DNA of 64,000 nucleotides from Diplonema japonicum (Eukaryota; Euglenozoa; Diplonemea; Diplonemida; Diplonemidae): positions 525,038-589,037 of the forward strand of contig OZ025684.1 of the NCBI GenBank assembly GCA_964019335.1, read 5' to 3'. Shown one piece after another: positions 9,512 through 18,915 of the stretch. A program made the position numbers and the translations under genes. Position 1 is the stretch's first letter; every line of letters begins with the position of its first letter. The notes under the pieces were generated by a model. It was not told the origin of the DNA and ran no database searches. It saw nothing but the letters and a program-made list of their open reading frames with translations.

Positions 9512-10640
9512 GTGTGCTGTAGACGAGCTTAGTAGGAATTAATATACTACAACACCAAGATGCGGTCTATGAAGGAGTGCAGTGCCAGATGCACAAGGGG
9601 CGAGAAAAGATAAGAGAAAGCTAGAAGGAACAAGAGATAGGAAAGTGCACACAAAACAAAAAAACAAGAAAAACTCGTACACCACACAAAGCAACACCCC
9701 CCCACCAAAGTGTCTTCGAAAGAGTCGAAGGAGAGAGCCCCAAGATGGAAGAAAAAAAAAAGGAAGAAGGAAAAGGTAAACTGTGAGGTTAGGGCGCTCG
9801 GCTTAACCCCACTATTATTAGCTACTACTGTATCATCACTTGGTCCACAAGAAGAGGGCACAGGTGCACAGTTCCTTCTCGCATTGACCGCTATTAGTAC
9901 AAAACTCGGTTTTATTGTTACAAAAAAAGGGGAGGGGGAAACAATAGCTATGAGCAACAGGCTGCTCGGGCTCGCTTTTTTTGGTGATCGGTAGACAATT
10001 GCGATAATTTCTTGATCCAGCAAGTATTTCTATAATACCAGCTTTCGTTAAGAGGGGCTTCCTGTCCACATAAAGGAAAAGCGGAGGAAGAAATGGGAGA
10101 AATACGTTGGCACAACAAATGCTAGGCTCAGACGTCTTTTTCACGATGAGCGTGGCACACACCGGCAGGGAGGAGGGGCGGGGGCTTCATTTTTTTTTTC
10201 CATTTTTTGTTTCTCTCTCAATTCGGGTACCCTAAAAAGAAAATCAATTGGGCTTCTGAATTGGGGCTTGGGCAGAGATAGATGACCAGAGTGGGCCATT
10301 GGTTTAGCAGTGCACTGTGATACGTGAATGCGCCCTTTTTGAGGCGACCCCATTAAAACGATGAAATTTCGTTGTAAACAATGGCTACCGCAAAACCAAA
10401 ACGAAAAAATATTTCACCCTAGGAGGGGGGAGGGGAGAAAAACAAAAGAAGTGAATGTGCTAGAGTGAATCTTTTTCCTGCAGAGTTTACATTTTTGTTC
10501 TAATTCGTTCTAGTTCCTTGTTTTCTTTTCTGGCAACATATGAATAAGACTTAGCGGGGGGGGGGGGGGGGTGCTTATTTCTTCCCTAACTTCTTCGTTC
10601 ACAATATCCTCACTCATTCATTCTTTTCCTCTCACCTGTC
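9512..10640. other. Intergenic, no gene recognised
   Basis: About 1.1 kb with open frames dominated by Phe/Leu or Lys runs that show no family features. It contains A/G-rich stretches near 9745-9780, a G run at about 10556-10571 and scattered T-rich tracts. It probably holds the esterase 5' UTR and the 3' UTR of the gene at 10641. Confidence 0.5.
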
Positions 10641-11702
10641 TCAAACAATTCCCTGAGGGTGCACACAGCCAACAGGCGGCGGCTGGTAAGCAAGGGGTGC
10701 TTGCGGCTGATAGTTCTGGTTGTGTGTGAATCCGGGCTGCTGTGCTTGGACAAATGCATGTGACGTAGTGTGTGTTCTGCTTGAAAAACCCCTGCGGCGC
10801 AAGTATGTGAACACGAAGCACCCCGCGCTGACGGCGACTGCCAGCACGATCATGGCAACAAAGCCCGAAAGAAACGAGTGGCTGTCGTTGTCGTTGTTGC
10901 TTGTGCCATAGTCGATGGTGGTGGGCTGTGCAGTGGCAGCGCCTTCGTAGGCCACCATGACGTCGCCTTCCTCATCAGCAAGCACCTCGTCGACTACAAG
11001 TTTCAGATGCCGTGCCTGCTTGTCCGTCTCGGTGCCCACGTAAAACTCGACTACAGTGGTCCCCCCCGACAACAGCCCCCGTCCGCGCCCAAAGCTGTTT
11101 CTTGCCGACTCGGACCCCACTGTGCCGCACACTGAAGGGTTGTCCATATCGGCATCAGTGATGGAGGGCGGTGTGCGTTGCACAGTGCAGCGCAGCGTGA
11201 TGAGGACTTGTGTTGGTCGGCTGCACTGTGCCCTCCACGAAACATCCCTGAACAGATCTATCTCCAGCCCGCCCATACCGGGAACAAGCATTGTCAGGTT
11301 CTTCACCACCATCTGCCCGATGACCCACGCCCGGGTTTTACTCTCATCAGGCAGCTCTCGCTTGTAACATGGTGTAGATGGTGTAGTATTGTTATTAGAG
11401 AAGTCCTCGTCAGCATTTGCACTCGTCTCGTCATACCCAGACCTTCTGAACCCCCTTCGTCTGTAGTAATCACTATACGACCTGTGGTTGTACCTCCCAG
11501 CCATTACATGGTAGGCACCAGCACCAAGCACCACACCTCCTGCTGCCGCCAAGGCGTACTTCGCAGTGGAGGGCTTTGTGTACGTGCGGGTGGAGCGGAA
11601 GGCTCTGCTGCCCATACCTTTCCCCTCCGCGCAGAGGGCCAGCATGCTGAGTGCTATGAGGCATGCAACCTTTAGCATTTTATCACCCTTGTTGGTAAAC
11701 AT
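10641..11702 (-). CDS. Type I membrane protein with prion-like hydrophobic motif
   Basis: A 353-residue protein of unknown function. It has a signal peptide (MLKVACLIALSMLALCAEG, preceded by eight residues if the first ATG is used), then a basic region and a hydrophobic Ala/Gly motif KYALAAAGGVVLGAGAYHVM followed by RYNHRSYSDYYRRRG. That layout resembles the palindrome and following Tyr/Arg-rich segment of prion and CX-type proteins. A folded ectodomain with four cysteines follows (about 110-270), then one transmembrane helix (GFVAMIVLAVAVSAGCFVFTY), a basic stop-transfer and a Gln/Pro-rich cytoplasmic tail. The first ATG after the acceptor TTTTGCAAG is at 11702; 11678 is the alternative start. 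Homology to prion proteins is not claimed. Confidence 0.75.
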   Translation of the reverse strand: MFTNKGDKMLKVACLIALSMLALCAEGKGMGSRAFRSTRTYTKPSTAKYALAAAGGVVLGAGAYHVMAGRYNHRSYSDYYRRRGFRRSGYDETSANADEDFSNNNTTPSTPCYKRELPDESKTRAWVIGQMVVKNLTMLVPGMGGLEIDLFRDVSWRAQCSRPTQVLITLRCTVQRTPPSITDADMDNPSVCGTVGSESARNSFGRGRGLLSGGTTVVEFYVGTETDKQARHLKLVVDEVLADEEGDVMVAYEGAATAQPTTIDYGTSNNDNDSHSFLSGFVAMIVLAVAVSAGCFVFTYLRRRGFSSRTHTTSHAFVQAQQPGFTHNQNYQPQAPLAYQPPPVGCVHPQGIV

Positions 11703-11859
11703 GGTATGTTCTTGCAAAACAGGACGGAAATAGTGTTATGGTGGTAAGGTGGTTATCGTGGTTTCTTCAAATCAAGAAGAAAGGGGGAAAAAGGGAGAAA
11801 GACAAAACTCACTATGTGGCCGGTTTCTGTCAATCTGCACTGGGCTACTGTCTTGCTTT

Positions 11860-11890
<31 letters not shown>

Positions 11891-12064
11891 CGTTTAGCAA
11901 TTCTAACTTGTTGGCAACGCAATGACTAACCTGATTAGGCAAATTAACGCGCACGAACAATTCTTCTTTTTTTCTTTTTGAACGAATAGCCCAGTCCTTC
12001 AGGGAGTGTAAAATAAGAAAAGAGAAAAAAAACGTTTGCTTACCCAGCCCATTTATCGTTACAA
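11703..12064. other. Intergenic with long T tract
   Basis: Contains a nearly unbroken T tract of about 32 bases (11859-11890) and A/G-rich stretches. On the coding (minus) strand this is an A tract in the 3' flank of the DUF5054-like gene. No gene is seen. Confidence 0.5.
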
Positions 12065-14718
12065 CTACGTATTCTTCACCTTCAAGACATATCTGCTCTT
12101 AATGTTGGCATCGCCAGGGGAGTCCCTTGCGAACGGGTAGTAGAACACAAAGTTTGTGTTCCAAATGTTATTCCAGAGGTTGTAACCCATCCCAATGACA
12201 GACTTCGGCTGCAGGGGATTCAGGTTGAACAGGAAGGGTGTGGGCGGTGCGTTTGCTGTGATGGGCGACACGACAGCCGCATCAAGAGAGTTGATGTCGA
12301 GGTCACCCCACGTGACGCCAGGCCACACAGCGTGCTGCTTCGGGTTACCATTCTGGATGGTGTCGTAGGGAGACACGGGATGTCCCAGTTTGTGCATGGT
12401 CCACGTGTACCCCTGATCGGGCACAGGGTAGAAGGAGTAGTGCATCGCCTCTGCTAGTCGAGTAGACGTTTTGTTGAAGTTCAGCATCTCCAAGTTGATG
12501 GTGTTCGCGTCCACCACCTCGACACTCACCCACGTGTGCGAAGGAGCCCCGTACTTTGTGAACACTTCGTTCGGGTACACTACCTTGCACAGTGCCTGGC
12601 ACTGTCCGTCCTTCACCCACACCGCCTCGTTGGTGTTCTGCGGGCGGTAGTCCCCCCTCGTGCAGCCAGTGTTGTTCGTCATGTTGGGCTTGTTGAAACC
12701 GCAGGTGATCCCCGTAGGCCCAATGTACGGCACCCCCATCCTGTCAAAGTCGTCGTTTGTGTAGGTGCTGTACACGATGTCGCCCATCACGTGGTCGGGC
12801 GAGGCCCATTCCCTGCCGCCTAGGGCCATCCTATCCAAGCTGCAGCTTTGGGTGAACCTGTACTGCACACCCTTGCACGTGAAGGTGGTGTTCAGCTTCT
12901 CCTGATGATAGTCTTTAAGGTCGGGCTCCTGGATGGCTTGCACCTGAGCTAACGCATTCTGTAGAGTAAGTATAAAGGTGCAATCAGCGTACCTCTACTT
13001 TAGGTTTGATAGGGTGGTCCTTCAGTGCCTGTAGCGCGTAATCAATCCATGCACGACGCTCGATGTAACTCTGTAGTAAGTGGTTCAGTTTTCTGTGCGA
13101 TTCATACGTTGGTCTGCTCGGCCCACGGGGCTTCATATTTCGCGCTAGCAAAAGCCTCATTGGACCACGAGTCCCAGTCCAGGACGCCTGCGAGCCCTGC
13201 AGTGTGCTCAGGGACGGTCAGCAGCATCCTGGTCATGTTGTACATTCTGGGGTCACTAATGTTGCAGTAGGAGCAGCCCTCCAGCTCCCTAAGGAAAGCA
13301 CGATACTGCGCCACCATCAACAGGTCACCAGGCACACCCATGATCCACGTGTCGCCGATCTCCTCGGTAACTACTGGGAGGTTTGCCTTCAGCGGTGAGC
13401 TGTTCACGTTTGCTGAAAAGTCGCGAAGAGTGGACGCGAACACTTCAGCACCAGGGAACTCGGCCTGCAGAACAGAGTACACATTCAACACCTCTTGGAC
13501 ACTCTCAGGAGGACCGCTGTTGTCCGTGCGGAAGGCGAAGCACAGTGCCTCATCAAACCCATCAAACATCATGCAGTCGCCTCTGCATAGCCCACCGCAG
13601 TGTTCTGCATCAGGGCCGGGCACTCCAGGGTAGCCGCCAGCGTGGTTCATCATCAAAATCTCCGTGTCCGATGCCTCGTCCTTCCACATGAACATCTTGT
13701 GCGGGTACCAGTTGTTTGTTGGAGGGGTGCCCGCGTTTTGCCCAATAGACAAAGCTGCAAATCCGCTCTTCACTAGGTATGGGATCACGCTCCGCGTGCT
13801 GCCAGGAACATCCCTCAGGCTGTACACCTTGTTTTTCGGTTTGTCCAGCCCAAAGAACCCGGAAATATGATTTGTCATCTCCAAACCCCACTCGAACATG
13901 GGGCCCCACCCGACTGCCTCACTCTGAAGGTTGAACGGGCCGTCCTGCCATGTGATGTCCCCTCGCTTCACAGCAGCGGAGAACGCCTCCTTCTCAGCAT
14001 CGGTGGGGCAGTAGAGCTTTGTCCCGTTGGCGAACTTTGTGTTTGGGAGGCAGTTCATGTACATAGACACAAGCCAGGGGTGTGTGGTGTAGACGAAACG
14101 GTCAGTACCAAGGGCCTTCATGGACTGCGCGAGGTGGACGGCCTTCGGAAAGTAGTCCTCCAGGTAGATGTTCACAACGCTTGCCATGAAGCCGATGGGG
14201 TTGGACTCGAGGGTGTGGATGGCGTAGCCAGGGTCGAGGTGGTTCATGTAAACGACGTGGACCTTCTTAATCATGTTCTGCTTCTTCCAGATCCACCCGT
14301 TGCTCCACTGGAAGATTGAGCAGTTTGTCATGGTTCCATCCAAGGAGAGGCCTGGCTGTGCGCTCGACTTATCGATGTCCACATGTGCAGCCCCTGTCTG
14401 GCTGTTCACGGTGCCCTCCCCGTAGCTCCAGTTCCCCGCAGTCACTGCGAAAATCTGGAACGTGTTGGGGCCTGTTGATGTCATCAGGTATTCGTCCTCT
14501 CGGGGACCGACAGTCAGCCCCGACCACGTTCCGGTCAGATTGCAGTTAGGTGCGCGCCTGTTCAGCAGCTCCTCTCCAGTGTCCGGGTGGAAGCGCAACC
14601 TGTCTGCAAACTGTGGTCTCCTGACGAACTCGCTCCAAAAGGGTAGCGATTTCTCCGACTCCAGCATGGAGTGCCCCTCGCACATAAGGGAGATGCTTAT
14701 CAATAAGCACCAACGCAT
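12065..14718 (-). CDS. DUF5054 / GH38-like secreted protein, three exons
   Basis: An 860-residue protein in three exons: 13108-14718, 12993-13070 and 12065-12958. The introns are 37 nt (13071-13107, GTATGAA...CTACAG) and 34 nt (12959-12992, GTACGCT...CTACAG). Both are phase 0 and both carry ACTTACT just before the acceptor, a possible branch site. The middle exon reads SYIERRAWIDYALQALKDHP in frame, joining two fragments that are each incomplete. A signal peptide (MRWCLLISISLMCEG) is followed by a domain with VHVVYMNHLDPGYA, AVGWGPMFEWG and EIGDTWIMG, typical of DUF5054 proteins distantly related to GH38 alpha-mannosidases. A glycosidase role is inferred only. The start follows the acceptor CCACCTCAAAG. 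Confidence 0.85.
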
Positions 14719-15492
14719 TTTTATTTTTGTGGAGACTTTGAGGTGGATGTGATACATTGGAAAAAAGGGGTGTTAAGTCACGTTACTCGTTTCATTTGCG
14801 TTGAGGATGCAGGTCTTCGCTGTTTGCCTTCAAGTTTCTTGAGGATCCTGTTCTCTTGGTTCACCAGGCCAAACCCGCGACAGCGACAGTCATAGTGGAC
14901 ATTTCCTTTGAGGATGTTACCCTTAGTACTGGGAGGGGGAATACTTTTCGAAATCTTTATTATTTTTCTTTGCCGTAAACCTCTTAATCGTTGTCCAGAA
15001 TTAATGGTTTTTGGTTGGGTGTGCTTCACTGCCGAGCGAAGCAAGGCGAAAGATCTGTTTTGTACGCTAAAAAGCTCGCCTTAGGAAAACCCTTTTCTAT
15101 ATACGCCTCATATCTCTAAAATTCGTTTGGCACCCCTCCCCCCTTGTGTCAAAACTATGGCTGCAGTGAACTCGTTTCGCGACTCTCTTCAATGACCGAA
15201 CGCTCGTTACCACGAGGTACGTAACGGGCGACACCAAAAAGAATTTCCCGAATGCTTTTGACAAACTCCCTCGAAAGGGTTGGTTCTTTGTATGAACGCT
15301 GGAATTCTTGAGAAAGGTTTTCCCAGCCAACCTTTGGAATTCCCTCTGTTGCCCCCTTAGAGCAAGCCCAGGATTACCAAACGGGTTAAGAGATATGGGA
15401 CGTTGTTATTTTCATTTTTGAATTTTCTAGGAAATGATTAAGAGGCCTACAGTTCATTTTTGCATGTATTTTACAAACGGAATACCTATTGG

Positions 15493-15530
<38 letters not shown>

Positions 15531-15676
15531 CCTTCTTCACTTTGAGGGGAAAAAGAGAAAAAAAAGGGGGGGGAACAAGAGAGCAAACCAACGGGAGTAA
15601 AAGAGGGTGCCAGTACGTAGTAAGGCAGATGAAGGAAACCCTGTAAGGCCGGAGAAGGGGGGATTGACAAAGGGAC

Positions 15677-15720
<44 letters not shown>

Positions 15721-15839
15721 CTCTGACAGAAAGGAAAGAAACAGAACAGTGTGAGTGCGAACCTGATGCGGTGTCTCCACTTGGGTGGTCCGTTCGTTTT
15801 GCTTTCCTTCTGCTTCACGTCGGTTTTTTTCCGAGTGTC

Positions 15840-15880
<41 letters not shown>

Positions 15881-16236
15881 TGGGGCAAGAGGGCGGAGAG
15901 AAAAGGACAGCGGGATAAGAAAAACACTCCTGTTATTCATCCCAAACAATGAGATCACTAAAGATATATATGGGGCGGGGGGGTTTCTTTCTGTTGTTTA
16001 CCCCCCCCCCTTTTTTTCTGCTGTAAAATGATGGGCTATTTATTCCCTGACTTCCCCCCCTAGTGATTCCTTGTTTATTTTCCTGTTTACATTTTTTTTT
16101 TTCTTTTTCGACACATTTCTGTTTATTTTTTTTTTTTATTATTTTTTTTTTATATATCGTGCTCCCTGGAGTAGGGAGCGAGTGCAGTACCCACGAGTCA
16201 GGTTCGTGAGCACTGCTGTGAAGAAATAGTGTCTTC
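14719..16236. other. Intergenic with several long homopolymers
   Basis: About 1.5 kb without a recognisable gene. T tracts lie at about 15498-15530 and 15681-15720 (40 bases), an A tract at about 15848-15878, a C run near 16001-16010 and T-rich DNA at 16091-16151. The part at 14780-15340 is less repetitive and contains short inverted repeats, but matches no RNA family I know. Confidence 0.5.
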
Positions 16237-17877
16237 CTACGCTTTGTTTTCATCGGCGTCGCCAGTTGACCCGACCTTGATGGAAGTGCTGTCAGGGGCG
16301 TTTGGTGTTAGAGAGGCAAGGATCGTGGCCTGCCAGTCCTCGGTGAATCCGTACTTCACACGCATGTACAGTTCAAGCCCGACAAATGCGAAAAACACAA
16401 ACCCAATGTACACAACACCCACTGCAAAGGCTGCAAGCGGCGCAATGAGCAGAAGCATGCCAAGGATAATGTTGATATTGGCCAATAGCAGCGCCAGCCT
16501 CCCTGCGTTCTTATGCACCAGCTCCCACACTGTCCTCAACGTCGAGGCGGGCGCTTTGTGCGGGCGGACAAAGGCGTTCAGGGGCTGCAGCAGCCCCACG
16601 ATCATAACAGCCAGCCCGATCCCACCGTGTGCGAACATGAAGTGCTTCGACTGCACAGATGGGATGATGAGCCCAAACCCGATGATAGCCAGCAACAGCC
16701 CAATCGACATCAGAGCGCGGTGAGCTTGGAACCACTTCGGGTCGCCTGCCTTCCAGTACCTCCCGATCAGCACTCCGAAGTTGCAGCACACGCCCCACGC
16801 CAGGAACATGAACACACCGTGTAGGATGGGCAGCGTGATGTACCCTCCCACACCCCCAGATCCTGGGGTGCCCTGTTCGACGGTCGCATCCCAAGTCAGC
16901 GTCCAGATGCCCAGCCCACCGCCCTTGCCCCCGACCACGTACGCCGCGGTGTTTGTGTAGAGCACAGCCGCGTCGTTGAGGCTTGGGGGGCCGGCACCTT
17001 CTGGGGTGTAGAAGTCCCACCTCATTTCATTGCAGTCCATAACCGCCACCTGGTTTCCCGCAGCAGCCGACCCTTCAAGCCACTGGTTGCCAATCTTGAC
17101 GTCGCCCGACGTCAGCATGAAGGCCTTCGATGAGTCAGTAGGGTGGCCCGCCATGCCACCGCGCACCCTAGGGGTGGGACGGCCAGAAGTCACTTGGCGC
17201 CAGCCTTGCGAGTTGGAGTAGCACCACGAGTCGTGGGAGGGGCAGGGGCCACCAGTTTCACCACCAGAGAGACAGCCGCCGAACATGAAGAGGTTGCCTG
17301 CTGCATTTGTAACACCGCTGGCGAGGCAGCGTGGGTGGGGGGTGTCGAGACTGTACTCGGAGTCCTCGTCGTGGACGCGAGTCCACTCGTTGGTGGTGAG
17401 GTCGAAGTCCCATGTGTCTCCGTAACGGATAGCCGAGAAGCCGTGAGTGATCTGCAGCACGGAGGTACTGCCTGTAGTGTAGATCCCACCAACAGCACCG
17501 TAGCGTGCCTCTGGGTGTGCCTTCGTGTCGTCGGACAGTTGCGCCCATAGCGAAGTTGTGTAAGAGAACCTCCACACATCGCTGTAGAAGACCTTCCCTG
17601 GACCTTCCCCAGTGGCAATCACTAGTCCTTGGCTGTCACTCGCGTACACCATCGAGTGCCTCCCCGGAGGCCCGCTGACCTCGAGCACCGTCCACACCAC
17701 GTTGGGCTGCCCTCGCCCTTCGTAGGTCACCCCGTCGAGATAAGTGATAAATCTCCCATTCGCTGCGTCCCATCCACTCGCGTGTCCTGAGAACTCTGTG
17801 ACATTCCCTGCTGTGCTCCCTTGCGTCTCGTTCCACTGCAGGGCCGCAAAGGCCACCATACTGACTAATACGTGCAT
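16237..17877 (-). CDS. Kelch-repeat / cytochrome b561 membrane fusion
   Basis: A 546-residue secretory-pathway protein. Residues 1-20 are a probable signal peptide. Residues of about 30-330 contain Kelch-type blades (for example RHSMVYAS, DVWRFSYTTSLW, ARYGAVGGIY, NLFMFGGC, PRVRGGMAG). From about residue 350 comes a cytochrome b561 core with helices around LPILHGVFMFLAWG, FQAHRALMSIGLLLAIIGFG, HFMFAHGGIGLAVMIVGLL and VHKNAGRLALLLANINIILG. The histidines in these four helices are the expected haem ligands. The b561 family moves electrons across membranes, often from ascorbate; here a Kelch ectodomain takes the place usually held by DOMON. The partner and donor are unknown. The ATG lies 15 bases after TTCCGCAG. 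Confidence 0.88.
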   Translation of the reverse strand: MHVLVSMVAFAALQWNETQGSTAGNVTEFSGHASGWDAANGRFITYLDGVTYEGRGQPNVVWTVLEVSGPPGRHSMVYASDSQGLVIATGEGPGKVFYSDVWRFSYTTSLWAQLSDDTKAHPEARYGAVGGIYTTGSTSVLQITHGFSAIRYGDTWDFDLTTNEWTRVHDEDSEYSLDTPHPRCLASGVTNAAGNLFMFGGCLSGGETGGPCPSHDSWCYSNSQGWRQVTSGRPTPRVRGGMAGHPTDSSKAFMLTSGDVKIGNQWLEGSAAAGNQVAVMDCNEMRWDFYTPEGAGPPSLNDAAVLYTNTAAYVVGGKGGGLGIWTLTWDATVEQGTPGSGGVGGYITLPILHGVFMFLAWGVCCNFGVLIGRYWKAGDPKWFQAHRALMSIGLLLAIIGFGLIIPSVQSKHFMFAHGGIGLAVMIVGLLQPLNAFVRPHKAPASTLRTVWELVHKNAGRLALLLANINIILGMLLLIAPLAAFAVGVVYIGFVFFAFVGLELYMRVKYGFTEDWQATILASLTPNAPDSTSIKVGSTGDADENKA

Positions 17878-18055
17878 GTTGCTTATAAAATGCTGCGGAA
17901 CGTGTTTTGGTGCTTACAGGTATACAAAAGGTAGGAAACAGAAAAACACTCAAAATAAGATATTACTGATTGGCTTCTTTTGTTCTGTAGTACAGGGTCA
18001 TACCCCCTACCCTACCCTTACCCTCTACTCGTCGTCCTGCATTGGTGTGATAACG

Positions 18056-18608
18056 TTATCCCAAAAAACTGGTCGTACACACCTCTTCAAATGAAGATGT
18101 CGTAGCACTGGACTCATCTTCCTCTTCTTCTTCCTCACTGCCGGAGTCTGCTGCGGCTTCTTCATCTATTTTATTTTGCACTAATTTGAGAATGGCTTTT
18201 TGCGTCCTGTGGTTTCTTATGGTTCCTCCCTCTCCCTGCCTCATACCGTTTGTCAAGAATCCTTTTTTTCGGTGCGATGATGTTTTTCAAATCCAAATTA
18301 GAGACCTCAGGCAGGAAGCCGATGAAGTCTGCGTCTTCTGCTTTTGCCACCTTTTTGCTGCTAACTTCAGGGACATCGTCATCGAGTATGCACTTATAGG
18401 TTCCTTTGTTTTTTTTCATAACGCGTTCCCGCAACTTTTCATCATGTGGGTTATAGCTCCTGAACACAAGACTCACATCATCCCCCACCTTCACTGGTTC
18501 CCCTTCAACATCTGAGTCGCTCTCCTCGTCTTCCTCTTCCTCTTCCTCCTCTTCTTCCTCTTCTTCGTCTTCCTCTTCTTCACGTTCTTCCAGCTCTCTC
18601 TTTGGCAT
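18056..18608 (-). CDS. Cwf18/CCDC12-like splicing factor, two exons
   Basis: Exons 18247-18608 and 18056-18206 are separated by a 40-nt intron (18207-18246, GTATGAG...CCACAG). Joining them restores the family core LDLKNIIAPKKRILDKR into TQKAILKLVQNKI, giving 170 residues; unspliced reading runs out of the family after DKR. The N-terminus is a long Glu run, followed by SLVFRSYNPHDEKL, the usual CCDC12 motif. CCDC12/Cwf18 is a component of the activated spliceosome (Prp19-associated). The C-terminus is again acidic and ends ASFEE-like, where a second small intron cannot be excluded because GTGTGT occurs there. Confidence 0.85.
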
Positions 18609-18915
18609 TTTTTTTTCTTGGTAACCTTTTTTTCTTTATTTTTGAATTCTCATGTCAAGTTTCTAAATTTCTCTTTACAATATATCGGGGGGGGGGGGGG
18701 GGGGGGGGGGGCGGTGATACAGAGATTTATTACATTGGTTTCTTTCTTTTCTATTTTTTGTCTTCCCCTTATAGCACATTCTGGAAACGGGGGAGACCAT
18801 GTCAACTACAGCCAAAAGGGGGGATTGGAGAGGAGCTTAAAGGAAAGTACTTGTATCTAGGTAAAAAAGAAAAATAGAGATTTTAACAAAACAACATTCT
18901 TTTCTACTTTTTTTC
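18609..18915. other. Intergenic with poly-G tract
   Basis: A G run of about 24-26 bases lies at 18688-18713 (C run on the coding strand), between T-rich segments. It holds the 5' UTR of the Cwf18-like gene (A-rich on its strand) and the 3' flank of the CAP-Gly gene. Confidence 0.5.

Noticed and set aside
9547-10023. 158-codon minus-strand frame
   Set aside because: Phe/Ser/Leu-rich, with no motif, start context or family likeness; probably 5' UTR and spacer.
15040-15340. Structured RNA or tRNA in the spacer
   Set aside because: Short inverted repeats occur, but no cloverleaf, promoter boxes or known family could be fitted.
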